Counted from the stretch's first letter, positions 41,920-51,053 are shown. The stretch is 64,000 nt of DNA from Butyrivibrio sp. (GCA_017615275.1 JAGAAO010000046.1:16836-80835), one strand, 5' to 3'. Made by a program: numbers and translations. Notes: a model not told the origin generated them from the letters alone.

Positions 41920-42684
41920 TTGAGTGAAAAAGATATTGAGCAGGCAGAAATGCTCGTGGAAGTAAAAAACTTACATAAAGAATTTAACGGGAATGTCATC
42001 CTTGGGGATATCAACCTTTCCGTAAAAAAGGGTGAAGTGGTGGTTGTTATTGGTCCCTCCGGATGCGGAAAGAGTACGTTCCTTAGGTGCCTCAACGGCC
42101 TTGAGAAGATCCAGGGCGGAACCATTGCCGTTGACGGACTTTATGTGGAACCCGATAAAAAAGATATTACCAAGATCCGCCAGAAGATCGGAATGGTATT
42201 TCAGTCATATGAACTTTTTCCTCACAAGACTGTCCTTGATAACGTGATACTCGCACCTGTCATGGTACAAAAGAGGGATAAGAAAGATGCGACTAAAGAG
42301 GCTTTGGAACTTCTTGAGAAAGTCGGACTTGCTGATAAAAAAGATTACTATCCGCGTCAGCTCTCCGGTGGACAGAAGCAGAGAGTTGCGATAGTCAGAG
42401 CTCTTTTGATGCATCCTGAAGTTCTGTTGTTTGATGAAGTAACGGCGGCTCTCGATCCCGAAATGGTTCACGAGGTTTTGCAGACAATGCTTGAGCTTGC
42501 AAAGTCAGGATCCACCATGATAATCGTCACTCACGAAATGGCTTTTGCCAAAGCTGTCGCCGACAGAGTTGTATTTTTTGACGGAGGCGAGATTGTTGAA
42601 GAATCCTCCGACGTAAAGAACTTCTTCGAGAATCCTTCGACCGAAAGGGCAAAGAGATTTTTGAAGACATTTGCGTATGAATAA
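41920..42684 (+). CDS. amino-acid ABC transporter ATP-binding protein
   Basis: A 254-residue ATPase with Walker A GPSGCGKST, Q loop FQSYELFPHKTV, signature LSGGQKQR and Walker B VLLFDEVTAALDP, where the usual DEPTSALDP has V and A substitutions. It powers the cystine-type importer. Start is uncertain: the TTG at 41920 follows AGGTGG by nine bases; GTG 41908 and ATG 41950 are alternatives. A strong terminator follows. Confidence 0.9.
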   Translation: MSEKDIEQAEMLVEVKNLHKEFNGNVILGDINLSVKKGEVVVVIGPSGCGKSTFLRCLNGLEKIQGGTIAVDGLYVEPDKKDITKIRQKIGMVFQSYELFPHKTVLDNVILAPVMVQKRDKKDATKEALELLEKVGLADKKDYYPRQLSGGQKQRVAIVRALLMHPEVLLFDEVTAALDPEMVHEVLQTMLELAKSGSTMIIVTHEMAFAKAVADRVVFFDGGEIVEESSDVKNFFENPSTERAKRFLKTFAYE

Positions 42685-42700
42685 AAATATTTACTGTTGA

Positions 42701-42739
42701 AAAACCGTAGCTGCAAATATGTATGTCTACGGTTTTTTT
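42701..42739 (+). terminator. intrinsic terminator of the metY-transporter operon
   Basis: AAAACCGTAG pairs with CTACGGTTTT, followed by more T residues. Confidence 0.9.
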
Positions 42740-42850
42740 ACGTTATCATTGATATAACATTTTGCAATAATTGTTCCGTCGGCTTAATATATAAAGAGTA
42801 ACAAAAAACATTAGTGTTCATAAAAAAGAAAGGCAGTAATAGCAATAACT

Positions 42851-43957
42851 ATGATTAAAAAGAGTATTTTTTTATCTGTTGCAGCAATGTTAATAATGAC
42901 AGGCTGCGCGAATAATGGGGGAAATATTGAGCCTGAAACAACTGAGCAGGCAGACAATTCAGATGTAAATGAGGCAGGAGCTTCCGAGAGCATTCCGGAA
43001 ACGCTTCCGAGCACATGGGAAGATATCACAGAGGAAGAGGCTAATGAGGATACGGTAAGACTCTTTAAGATTCCCGAAGGTGCTGAAAATGTGCAGTGGA
43101 GCATGAAAGGAACAGGGGATAGTGAGTATCCTCTTATACAGGCCAAATTTGTTTTGGACGGTGTTGAATATACGGCAAGAACACAGTACGGAGCTTCTGA
43201 GAACAGTGATATCTCGGAATTGGATAACGAATGGGCAACAACAGAAACCGGAAATATTGGATGGTACGACGGCAACATGGAAGCCAGATTCTGCAGTTAT
43301 GTAGGCGATGAGAGCATCAATCTTTGTACATGTTATGACTTTGAGATCGGCATTGCATACAGCTTCGAGGCTAAGGCAAAGGATCTTGAAGGGTTTGATA
43401 TTACATCGGTTGTAAATTTGATGGAGCCTGAAATGGAACATATGCTTTCATCTTTTGTTGAACAGGCGGCCGGAAAAGATTCTTTTTCAAGTTATGATGA
43501 AGTAATCTCATATCTTACAAAGGGACAGGGATATACATACATAAAGCTCACAGGATCTGAAAGTGATCTCCTTATCGTAACGGAGAAAACTTATAAGAGC
43601 GGTGATAAAAACGTTTCTACAGATGCATATATTTTTGTAAATAATAACGGCAAAATTATGTCTTCTTCGAGCTTATACACTACGGATGAAAAATATCCGT
43701 TGACGGTAAGAGACGGTATCCTTTATGAGTGCAAGCCCAATGAGTATGCAACATGGGTTGTGGGCCCCGACGGAGACGGAATAATGATGAAAGATTGCAT
43801 CACCAAATATCCTGATACCGGCTCATATGTAGGATTTACAAGAGAAAGCAATGATTTTGAGAGCACTGTTGATTTTACAGGCGGTGAAAAAGAGTACAAG
43901 GCATATTGGGAGAATTATAATACGGAAGATGCAATAGACTTCACAGTTGTTGAGTAA
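42851..43957 (+). CDS. lipoprotein of unknown function
   Basis: A 368-residue exported lipoprotein with lipobox MTGC (C19) and an acidic linker (EPETTEQADNSDVNE). The rest is a mixed alpha/beta domain with aromatic-rich strands (VQWSMKGTGDSEYPLIQAKF, YKAYWENYNTED) and no recognised motif. Isolated gene after the sulfur operon, weak RBS (AGAAAGG is 17 bases away). Function unknown. Confidence 0.75.
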   Translation: MIKKSIFLSVAAMLIMTGCANNGGNIEPETTEQADNSDVNEAGASESIPETLPSTWEDITEEEANEDTVRLFKIPEGAENVQWSMKGTGDSEYPLIQAKFVLDGVEYTARTQYGASENSDISELDNEWATTETGNIGWYDGNMEARFCSYVGDESINLCTCYDFEIGIAYSFEAKAKDLEGFDITSVVNLMEPEMEHMLSSFVEQAAGKDSFSSYDEVISYLTKGQGYTYIKLTGSESDLLIVTEKTYKSGDKNVSTDAYIFVNNNGKIMSSSSLYTTDEKYPLTVRDGILYECKPNEYATWVVGPDGDGIMMKDCITKYPDTGSYVGFTRESNDFESTVDFTGGEKEYKAYWENYNTEDAIDFTVVE

Positions 43958-43995
43958 GAATACTCTGCAGTGATGTGGTTTTGCGAGGTTTGGTT

Positions 43996-44664
43996 ATGAA
44001 TTACAGAACTATTGATATGACAACTTATCCAAGAAAGGAACATTTCGATCACTTCCGAAACATGGAATATCCGTTTGTTACGATGACAGTTCAGGTGGAT
44101 ATAAGTGATTGGATAGTTCGTCTGAAAAAGGCAGGATACCCTCTTTTTCTGTGTTTCCAGTACGCAGTCGCACAGGCAGCCAATAAAGTACCTGAGTTTA
44201 GACAGCGAATAGTCGATGACGGAATCATTGAATATGAGCATTGCAACCCGTCATATACTGTTGCGCTTCCCGATGAGACTTACAGGTATTGCATGGTTAA
44301 TACCAATCAGCCGCTTAAGGACTATCTGGAAGAAGCCAAAATAAAGCAGGACAAAGCACTTCATGCCGAGCACCTTGAGGAAGAGGGCGAGCCCATGAGC
44401 CACCTGTTTACTTCTTGTGTTCCGTGGCAGGATTTTACCGGAGGCACAATGCCTTACCCGGATTCTCATTTTTCCATACCTAATGTGGTCTGGGGAAAAT
44501 ATAAGACGGAACCGTATCTTGCATTGGAAGATGGTAAGGTTGTTGAAAAAATGAAGACTACCATCCCTGTGGTTATTTTTGTAAACCACGCACTTATTGA
44601 CGGTCTTCATATATCCAAGTTCTACTCCAATCTGGATGAGGAGCTTGCAAAAATGGAATTTTAA
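43996..44664 (+). CDS. CatA-like (chloramphenicol acetyltransferase family) acetyltransferase
   Basis: A 222-residue trimeric acetyltransferase-type protein. The catalytic histidine region is FVNHALIDGLHISKFY, the family's HxxxDG. Family features YPRKEHFDHFRNMEYPFVTM and GKYKTEPYLALEDGK are present. Divergent members such as this one often have unknown acceptors, so drug resistance should not be inferred. The ATG at 43996 follows GCGAGG; GTG at 43975 lacks an RBS. Followed after 9 bases by the TPM gene. Confidence 0.85.
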   Translation: MNYRTIDMTTYPRKEHFDHFRNMEYPFVTMTVQVDISDWIVRLKKAGYPLFLCFQYAVAQAANKVPEFRQRIVDDGIIEYEHCNPSYTVALPDETYRYCMVNTNQPLKDYLEEAKIKQDKALHAEHLEEEGEPMSHLFTSCVPWQDFTGGTMPYPDSHFSIPNVVWGKYKTEPYLALEDGKVVEKMKTTIPVVIFVNHALIDGLHISKFYSNLDEELAKMEF

Positions 44665-44673
44665 GAAAGAGTT

Positions 44674-45492
44674 ATGAAAGAAAAGAAGAATAAATTATTT
44701 TATATAGTTATAGCGTTGGTTGTATTAATACCGATTGTTTCATTTTTGATGCCAAAAGGTGAAGTGCATGTTCCGCAGACCACCAAGGGAGTTTTCGTAT
44801 ATGATGAGGCGGATATGATAGACGCCGATACGGAAGATGAGATCAACAGCATCCTTGTAACTTTGGAAGAAGAAACAACGGCAGAAGTCGCAGTTGTTTC
44901 CTATGTTGATTCGAATCTGTCCATTGAGGAATATGCGACAAAGCTCATGAATGAAATGGGAGTCGGCAAAGAAGATACAAATAACGGAATTCTTTTGCTT
45001 ATGCAGAAGCAGGGAAATCATGTGCGCCTTGAAGTCGGAAGAGGAATAGATGACGATCTGACAGATGAAATGGCAGGCGACATACTTGATGAATACTATG
45101 TTCCTTACAGAGACAGCAGTACATCAAGAGCGGCGCTTGAAACGACAAAGGCAGTTGCGGGGTTTTTCTATAATTACTACGGCATCAGTAATGAATATTC
45201 AACTGTAAGAAGTCACAAGCACGCTGAGGAAGACGCACCCGATCCCGTATTTTGGCTTATAATGCTCGGAGTTCCTGTTGCTCTTACACTTGGAATTATC
45301 GGGATTGATAAGTACGATAAGAAAAGATCACGTAATAAAAGTCGCCTTATTCTTCCTAACGAGAGAAAACGTAAAGGAAAGTTCGGAAGAGCTTTTGGCG
45401 ATTTTATAGACTTTAATTATAACGACTATGGCGGAGGCTACGACGGCGGCTTTGGTGGAGGCGGTTCCGATGGCGGAGGCGCGAGCAGATAA
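44674..45492 (+). CDS. TPM-domain membrane protein (YgcG-like)
   Basis: A 272-residue protein with an N-terminal membrane helix (about 8-25), an extracellular TPM domain (VFVYDEADMIDADTEDEIN to about residue 165, with ILLLMQKQGNHVRLEVGRGID), a second helix (about 192-212), a basic cytoplasmic part and a Gly-rich tail (YGGGYDGGFGGGGSDGGG). TPM domains include acid phosphatases and photosystem repair factors in other organisms; here the role is unknown. Confidence 0.82.
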   Translation: MKEKKNKLFYIVIALVVLIPIVSFLMPKGEVHVPQTTKGVFVYDEADMIDADTEDEINSILVTLEEETTAEVAVVSYVDSNLSIEEYATKLMNEMGVGKEDTNNGILLLMQKQGNHVRLEVGRGIDDDLTDEMAGDILDEYYVPYRDSSTSRAALETTKAVAGFFYNYYGISNEYSTVRSHKHAEEDAPDPVFWLIMLGVPVALTLGIIGIDKYDKKRSRNKSRLILPNERKRKGKFGRAFGDFIDFNYNDYGGGYDGGFGGGGSDGGGASR

Positions 45493-45510
45493 GGGTGACA
45501 TAAGTTCGTG

Positions 45511-45539
45511 TTGAAAAATGCATAATTATGTGGTATTTT
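45511..45539 (+). promoter_or_regulatory. promoter with palindromic operator for the second amino-acid transporter
   Basis: TTGAAA (45511-45516), 17-base spacer and TATTTT (45534-45539). The spacer contains the palindrome CATAATTATG (45521-45530), and the wider TGCATAATTATG resembles an ARG box, TGNATWWWWATNCA. Control by an arginine repressor is possible but unproved. Confidence 0.45.
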
Positions 45540-45589
45540 TGCATAAGTAATTAAATGAGTGACTCAGATGAGTTGGAGAAATTTTTAAT

Positions 45590-46279
45590 ATGAATGAGTG
45601 GTTTGCAAAATTGGCTGAGGATTTCAGCCGTTGCTTTATCGAAGAAAATAGGTACATGATGCTGATCGAGGGTATCGGAGTGACAATCAAGGTTTCTCTG
45701 GTAGCTGTAGTTATCGGTATTGTCATTGGATTTTTGATCGCGATGTGCAATATGTCATCCAACAAGATCCTTAAGGCGATAGGAACTGTTTATACGGATG
45801 TAATTAGAGGAACACCTTCGGTTACGCAGCTGATGATAATCTATTTCGTAGTATTTGCCGCTGTGCGCTGGCCTAAGTGGATCATCGCCGCGATTGCATT
45901 CGGAGTGAATTCCGGTGCATATGTTTCTGAGATTGTTCGTGCAGGTATCCAGTCTATCGACAAAGGACAGACTGAGGCAGGAAGATCCCTTGGACTTAAC
46001 GCAAGACAGACTCTTATGGGAATCGTAATTCCTCAGGCTATCAAGAATATTTTTCCCGCACTTTGCAATGAGTTTATCGTGCTCATAAAGGAGACGGCTA
46101 TCGTTGGATACGTTGGTCTTATGGATATTCAGAAGGCCGGCGATTTCATAAAGAGTTCAACATTTTTGGCATTCATGCCTTTGATCGGAACAGCAATTAT
46201 TTATTATGTTCTGATAAAGATACTGACAATGGCACTTAAGAGAGTTGAGAATGCTCTCCGTAAGTCAGATGTACGATGA
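45590..46279 (+). CDS. polar amino-acid ABC transporter permease
   Basis: A 229-residue HisM/GlnP-type permease, with a five-helix core and EAA loop [22 protein letters not shown]. First gene of a permease-ATPase-binding protein operon. Weak RBS (GGAGAAATTTTTA). Only one permease gene, so a homodimer channel is expected, unlike the transporter at 40603. Confidence 0.9.
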   Translation: MNEWFAKLAEDFSRCFIEENRYMMLIEGIGVTIKVSLVAVVIGIVIGFLIAMCNMSSNKILKAIGTVYTDVIRGTPSVTQLMIIYFVVFAAVRWPKWIIAAIAFGVNSGAYVSEIVRAGIQSIDKGQTEAGRSLGLNARQTLMGIVIPQAIKNIFPALCNEFIVLIKETAIVGYVGLMDIQKAGDFIKSSTFLAFMPLIGTAIIYYVLIKILTMALKRVENALRKSDVR

Positions 46280-46289
46280 GGAGAATGCC

Positions 46290-47021
46290 ATGAGTGATAT
46301 GATTGAAGTAAAGAATCTTAAAAAGAAATTTGAAGACCTGAATGTTTTAAACGGCATAACAACATCCATTAAGCAAGGAGAGGTTGTTGTTGTCATAGGA
46401 CCTTCGGGATCGGGAAAGAGTACATTTCTTCGTTGCCTTAACAGGCTTGAAGAGATAACGGACGGTGAAGTTTTTCTGGATGGTCAGAAGATAAACGATC
46501 CCGCGACGGACATCAACAAGATCCGTCAGAAGATGGGAATGGTATTTCAGCATTTCAATCTTTTCCCACATATGACTATTATAGATAATGTCACATACGC
46601 ACCGGTTAAACTCGGTAAGATGACTAAGGAAGAGGCGCACAATAAGGCGCTTGAACTTCTTGAAAGAGTCGGACTGAAAGAAAAAGCAGACAATTATCCG
46701 ATACAGTTGTCAGGCGGGCAGAAGCAGCGAGTAGCCATAGCAAGAGCACTTGCGATGTCTCCTGAAGTTATGCTTTTTGATGAACCCACATCGGCGCTTG
46801 ATCCTGAAATGGTAGGAGAAGTTCTCGATGTTATGAAGAAACTTGCAGATACAGGAATGACTATGGTCATAGTCACACATGAGATGGGATTTGCAAGGGA
46901 AGTTGCAGACAGAGTTCTTTTCATGGATGAAGGAATCATAATGGAGGAAGGTTCTCCGGAGAAGATATTCAATAGTCCGACAAGCGACAGAGCAAAGCTG
47001 TTCTTGAGCAAGGTCTTATAA
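46290..47021 (+). CDS. polar amino-acid ABC transporter ATP-binding protein
   Basis: A 243-residue GlnQ-type ATPase: Walker [10 protein letters not shown], signature LSGGQKQR, Walker [14 protein letters not shown]. An upstream in-frame ATG at 46245 would overlap the permease; GAGGAG precedes the ATG at 46290. Energises the upstream permease. Confidence 0.92.
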   Translation: MSDMIEVKNLKKKFEDLNVLNGITTSIKQGEVVVVIGPSGSGKSTFLRCLNRLEEITDGEVFLDGQKINDPATDINKIRQKMGMVFQHFNLFPHMTIIDNVTYAPVKLGKMTKEEAHNKALELLERVGLKEKADNYPIQLSGGQKQRVAIARALAMSPEVMLFDEPTSALDPEMVGEVLDVMKKLADTGMTMVIVTHEMGFAREVADRVLFMDEGIIMEEGSPEKIFNSPTSDRAKLFLSKVL

Positions 47022-47049
47022 TAGTAAAAATGTTTAAAGGGAGAAAAAA

Positions 47050-47808
47050 ATGAAAAAAAGATTTTTGGCAGTTGCACTTACGGCAGTTTTAAGCTTCACA
47101 GCTCTTATGGGCTGCGGATCTTCAGCTTCATCTTCAGACAAGATTGTTTTTGGAACAAACGCAGAGTTCCCGCCTTTTGAGTATGTTTCATCAAACGGCG
47201 TTGTCGATGGATACGATGGAATCGATATGGCGATAGTTGCAAAGATCGGTGAGATGACAGGCAAAGAAGTTGAGATTTCAAACATTGAATTTGATTCACT
47301 TCTTGTAGGACTTCAGAACGGTCAGGTTGATGCGGTTATCGCAGGTATGACGGTTACAGATGAAAGAGCTAAGACTGTTGATTTCTCAATTCCTTACTAC
47401 ACAGCAACACAGGTTATGATCGTCAAGGAAGGTTCTGACATCAAATCAGCAAAAGATCTGGAAGGCAAGGGAATTGCAGTTGTTCAGGGATATACAGGTG
47501 AGACTGTTGTTCAGGATCTCGGATACCCTTACGAAGCTTTCAAAAAGGGAACAGAGTGCGTGCTTGAGCTTGTTAACGGCAAGTGCGATGCGGTTGTAAT
47601 TGATTCAATCACAGCAAGAGAGTATGTTGGTGATAACGAAGGTCTTACAATCGTTGAAGATCCCGATGCTTTTGGCTCTGAAGAATATGCCATCGCAGTT
47701 AAGAAGGGCAACAAAGAGCTTCTTGATACTATCAACGGTGCAATCGAGAAGATGCTTTCAGACGGAACAATATCAGAGTTTGCCACAAAGTACTCCGACG
47801 CAAACTGA
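47050..47808 (+). CDS. polar amino-acid ABC transporter substrate-binding lipoprotein
   Basis: A 252-residue lipoprotein, lipobox LMGC (C22), with the family 3 binding fold: FGTNAEFPPFEYVS, the DERAKTVDFSIPYY pocket segment and a final helix. The ligand pocket style (E/F near the start, DERA) is like arginine or general amino-acid binding proteins. Last gene of the operon. Confidence 0.92.
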   Translation: MKKRFLAVALTAVLSFTALMGCGSSASSSDKIVFGTNAEFPPFEYVSSNGVVDGYDGIDMAIVAKIGEMTGKEVEISNIEFDSLLVGLQNGQVDAVIAGMTVTDERAKTVDFSIPYYTATQVMIVKEGSDIKSAKDLEGKGIAVVQGYTGETVVQDLGYPYEAFKKGTECVLELVNGKCDAVVIDSITAREYVGDNEGLTIVEDPDAFGSEEYAIAVKKGNKELLDTINGAIEKMLSDGTISEFATKYSDAN

Positions 47809-47815
47809 TACAAGA

Positions 47816-48112
47816 GAATGGGCTGGCGCACTGATTCACAGTGTTCCCGCGGTTCGTTTGCATAGGTGCCAGGGAGACGGCATACAGCCATATTCGCTTG
47901 TGTTCGTCTACGCGCTGATTTTATTAATTTCAAAAACACAGGAATGCTTCCTTTCGACGTTGCTCAGAGAAGTCAGCATCCCTGTGTTTTTTCAATTGTA
48001 AAATCATGCGCTCGTCCGAGAACTGCGCGAATATGGCTGTATACCGTCCTCCCTGGCGCCTATGCGAATGAACTGCATGGACTTATGAATCAGTGCGTCA
48101 GCCCTCTTACGG
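47816..48112. repeat. long imperfect palindromic element 1
   Basis: The outer arms, 47816-47896 and 48027-48112, are inverted copies, about 80% identical over 83 bases (shared words CATACAGCCATATTCGC, GGCGCACTGATTCA). Inner arms also pair: TGTGTTCGTCTACG (47899-47912) with CTCGTCCGAGAACTGC (48011-48026), and a 17-bp central stem at 47932-47948/47975-47991 followed by T residues. The whole can fold into one hairpin of nearly 300 bases. Confidence 0.8.
47932..47992 (+). terminator. terminator within element 1
   Basis: AAAAACACAGGAATGCT pairs with AGCATCCCTGTGTTTTT (one G-U pair), ending in a T-run. Probably stops the ABC transporter transcript. Confidence 0.7.
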
Positions 48113-48173
48113 ACATTGCATACTGTAAGAGCTGAAGCCTGATTTTGGTGTTTTACAGGCTATTTCATATACA

Positions 48174-48367
48174 GCCAAGCCCCATAAGTTATCCGTTTGG
48201 AAATGTGCAGTTCTCGGACGAGGATGATGATTTTCAAGATGAAGAAATGAAGAGAGCTCGACTGTTACGAACAACGCTGAGAGGAGAGCTCTCTTCATTT
48301 ATGAATCTTAGAAAATCACACCGTAGCCGAACACAAGCATTTCCAAACGGATACTATGGGGCTTGGC
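48174..48367. repeat. long imperfect palindromic element 2
   Basis: Arms 48174-48205 and 48338-48367 are inverted copies with a 2-base gap (GCCAAGCCCCATA, ATCCGTTTGGAAATG). Inside, ATGAAGAGAGCTC and GAGCTCTCTTCAT pair exactly (13 bp). GCAGTTCTCGGACGAG (from 48208) is the exact complement of the inner arm of element 1, so both belong to one family. Confidence 0.82.
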
Positions 48368-48376
48368 GTAAAGAAA

Positions 48377-48405
48377 GGCTGCAACACTAAATTAGTGCTG
48401 CAGCC
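48377..48405 (-). terminator. terminator of the pectate lyase gene
   Basis: GGCTGCAACACTA and TAGTGCTGCAGCC (one mismatch), AAT loop; the minus-strand side runs into TTTCTTT. Confidence 0.7.
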
Positions 48406-48412
48406 TGTTCTG

Positions 48413-50539
48413 TTAGTCAATGGCGTAAGAGATGGATGAATTCTGTGAACCTGCGTGGCTTGTAACCCATGACTTGGCGTTTGCCGCGTCGCGTGTCTTG
48501 TAGCCGTAATTCGATGAAGGCCTCCAGTTACATCCGCCTATGCTAAGCCTTGATACATCGGAAGAAAGTACAGATCCTTTGTCTGTGAAGTTTCCTCTTC
48601 CCATATCGTTTACAACACCGCCGCTGTCTCTGCCTTTGTCAAAGAAGTTATTCTCTGAGAAAATATTGCAGTTTGTGTAAGGCGTGTAGCCGATGTTGAA
48701 GTTATAAACAAAATTGTTGTAGCAATGGAAATAACCATATCTCATAAGTCCGGGTGCTCTTGTCTGAGTACCGTTAAAGTAGCAGTTGCAGATAGTCATG
48801 CAAGGATATCCGTCATATGTGGGAGATCCGTTCTCTTCGGGATAACCAAGTATAAGACCGTACTTGTGTCCGCCGAAGTAGCATCCTGTAACCGATACGA
48901 AGTTAGACTTAAGTCCTACGTAGAGGAATTTGTCTTTGTCATTTCCGTGTATATTGCTGTCTCTGCTCATGTCGTGACCTGACCATGAACAGTGATCGAG
49001 CCAGAAATTGTTTCCGTCTGTAATATACATCTGAATATCATCGTTATCATTTATATTTACAGAGTGCGAGAAAGTAATATTCTTGTAAATGTTGTTTCCT
49101 GAATTCGATGTATTTCTGAAATGTATATTGTTAAGTGTATGCGCGCCGTAGGATCCGACAAATGTCTTATTTGCTCCAACCGAAACTTTTGTCAGCGAAT
49201 TTGCAGAGATATCTCTCCTTATGACAATCGTGTACGGAGTTGAACCTGATGCGTATTTCTGCAAATCTGAAAGACTGTTTGCTTCTACGACCTGTCCGAG
49301 AACACCACCTGTTACGGACGCTTTTTCTCTTTTGCTCATATCAAGACTGTATCCTGCAAAGCCTTCCGCGCCGTAGGAGTTAAGTCTGAAACACTGACCT
49401 GCGGAGCCGTTATATGAACTCAAAGCATAGCTGTTTCCTGAAAGAGTAAGTGCAAGATTGTTGTCCGCCTGACTTACAATTTTGTAGTTAAGAGGTGTTC
49501 CGTATGCATCGGACTTAACGGCTGCAATATTCCATAACTGTGACGAGTTGTTTGATTGTGCGGGTGCTGATGTTACCGACTGTCCGTTTGCGGTAATGCA
49601 ATTTCCGTTTGTAATATTTACGATCCTGAAAGATCCGTTACCTGCAAAATCCAGGATCCATCTGTTGTTTGCGTTAGATGCATTGCTTGTTGTAACGGAG
49701 CCGTTACCTGCAGTTACGTAGTTTCCGTCTGAACAGTTTTGGAACTGAACCTGTTGCTGTGGATATGAGGAATCCAATTTAAAATCTGACTGGGTATTTG
49801 GCTGTTCTTGTACCTGTTCCGAAGGACCGGGAGCAGGTGTGTTCGCATCTTCGTTTGAAGGTTCCGGTGTATCTGTGGAAGATGATTCATTTGAAGGTGC
49901 GGGCGTTGGCACGTTGGCGGATCTTTCTGCAGGTGCGGGTGTGTTTCCTGTCCTGTTGCCTGAAGCATATCCTGAAGGTGCCTCTGTCTTTTCAAAATAC
50001 CATGTCTGATTGCTCTGTTTTAGATTTCTGTACTGTTGTACATTTGCTCCCGATGAAGTGCTTTTGCGATTTACATCAAGAACAGATGAGAAGTTTGAAG
50101 ATTCAGTGGCGATATAATAGCCTTTTTTTGAATCTGCTTCTATTAACTTAAAGTTCTGAGCGGACTGACCGTTGTTTGAATAAATCTGAACATTTGTGGC
50201 ATCTTTGGATGATCCGTATGCCACATCAAGAGACATTCCGCCTGATGTATCCGTTGCGGGATGTAAGCGAAATGTTCCCGAATCATTTTGTTCAAGGATC
50301 CATTTCTGCCCGCGTGAACCTGTGCCTTTTGACTGAATAACATTTGCACATTTTGATGCGGAATCATTTTCAACTGTCAGGTAGAGTCCGCTGTTTTTAC
50401 TCTTTATGTAATAACAATTACCTGATTCGGGTGTTATAGCCTCTGCATGTGCCGAAATCGGCGGAATAACATACAGAGAACAAGCCAGCATAGCTACTCC
50501 CGTAAGTAGTCCCCCTATGCGCTTCATGATTTTTACCAT
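48413..50539 (-). CDS. secreted pectate lyase (PL1-like) with ricin-type lectin modules
   Basis: A 708-residue exported enzyme. Signal peptide 1-33 (cut near AHA-EA). First ricin/CBM13-like module about 35-190 (CYYIKSKNSGLYLTV, QKWILEQNDSG), a Pro/Ser/Thr linker about 195-250, a second lectin-like module about 255-395, then a PL1-type right-handed beta-helix about 410-708. Catalytic-domain signs are FWLDHCSWSG (calcium-site aspartate), GHDMSRDSN, and the arginine region TQTRAPGLMRYGYFHCYNN. It cleaves polygalacturonate by beta-elimination outside the cell. Single gene with promoter TTGATT-17-TATAAC and RBS GGAGGG. Confidence 0.88.
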   Translation of the reverse strand: MVKIMKRIGGLLTGVAMLACSLYVIPPISAHAEAITPESGNCYYIKSKNSGLYLTVENDSASKCANVIQSKGTGSRGQKWILEQNDSGTFRLHPATDTSGGMSLDVAYGSSKDATNVQIYSNNGQSAQNFKLIEADSKKGYYIATESSNFSSVLDVNRKSTSSGANVQQYRNLKQSNQTWYFEKTEAPSGYASGNRTGNTPAPAERSANVPTPAPSNESSSTDTPEPSNEDANTPAPGPSEQVQEQPNTQSDFKLDSSYPQQQVQFQNCSDGNYVTAGNGSVTTSNASNANNRWILDFAGNGSFRIVNITNGNCITANGQSVTSAPAQSNNSSQLWNIAAVKSDAYGTPLNYKIVSQADNNLALTLSGNSYALSSYNGSAGQCFRLNSYGAEGFAGYSLDMSKREKASVTGGVLGQVVEANSLSDLQKYASGSTPYTIVIRRDISANSLTKVSVGANKTFVGSYGAHTLNNIHFRNTSNSGNNIYKNITFSHSVNINDNDDIQMYITDGNNFWLDHCSWSGHDMSRDSNIHGNDKDKFLYVGLKSNFVSVTGCYFGGHKYGLILGYPEENGSPTYDGYPCMTICNCYFNGTQTRAPGLMRYGYFHCYNNFVYNFNIGYTPYTNCNIFSENNFFDKGRDSGGVVNDMGRGNFTDKGSVLSSDVSRLSIGGCNWRPSSNYGYKTRDAANAKSWVTSHAGSQNSSISYAID

Positions 50540-50590
50540 ACTGTCTGCCCTCCATTTTTCTCATACACCTTCCATCCCCTCTCGAGTATA

Positions 50591-50619
50591 GTTATATCAA
50601 CAGCATTGTTAAAAATCAA
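50591..50619 (-). promoter_or_regulatory. pectate lyase promoter
   Basis: On the minus strand TTGATT (50619-50614), a 17-base spacer and TATAAC (50596-50591). Confidence 0.6.
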
Positions 50620-50636
50620 GTAACGAATTTAACTTT

Positions 50637-51029
50637 TTATATAAGGTTCTCTAGTTTACCGTGTTTCTCGTATTTCGTAATTCGCATTGGCTTGTTTTCT
50701 TCATCCACGAATACTACGGTGGGTTTATGACTTCCTGCTTCTTCTGCATTTACGGAGCAGTAGCACATAATAATAATGTTATCGCCGACATTTACTTGCC
50801 TTGCGGCTGCACCGTTTAAGCAGATCATGCCGCTTCCCGCTTCGCCCGCTATTGTGTAGGTTTCAAAACGGTTGCCGTTCTGCACGTCAACTATCTGTAC
50901 CTGCTCATATTCAAGAATCCCTGCGGCTTCAAGGAGCTTGCTGTCGACCGTGATGCTTCCGATGTAGTCAAGCTCTGCCTGAGTGACAGTCGCGCGATGG
51001 ATTTTTCCTTTTAACATAGTTATATTCAT
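50637..51029 (-). CDS. panD: aspartate 1-decarboxylase
   Basis: Makes beta-alanine from aspartate for pantothenate. 130-residue pyruvoyl enzyme precursor; self-cleavage occurs between Gly24 and Ser25 (DYIGSITVD), the serine becoming the pyruvoyl group. The [15 protein letters not shown] region and N-terminal [16 protein letters not shown] match the family; the C-terminus is about normal length. Third gene of panBCD, 24 bp after panC. Confidence 0.95.
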   Translation of the reverse strand: MNITMLKGKIHRATVTQAELDYIGSITVDSKLLEAAGILEYEQVQIVDVQNGNRFETYTIAGEAGSGMICLNGAAARQVNVGDNIIIMCYCSVNAEEAGSHKPTVVFVDEENKPMRITKYEKHGKLENLI

Positions 51030-51053
51030 GATTTTTTTCTCCGAAAACTTTCT

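Larger units (their letters stand above)
47809..48412. other. 604-bp gap filled by two related long inverted-repeat elements
   Basis: Between two convergent transcription units. Open frames here lie inside hairpin arms and have no RBS or family, so they are not genes. The two elements are listed separately. Confidence 0.85.

Noticed and set aside
43996-44664. Chloramphenicol resistance gene
   Set aside because: The CatA fold is recognisable, but the protein is divergent and isolated from mobile or resistance genes.
47600-48390. Open frames at 47600-48001, 47866-48135 and 48145-48390
   Set aside because: They lie over the transporter end and the palindromic elements, without RBS or family resemblance.
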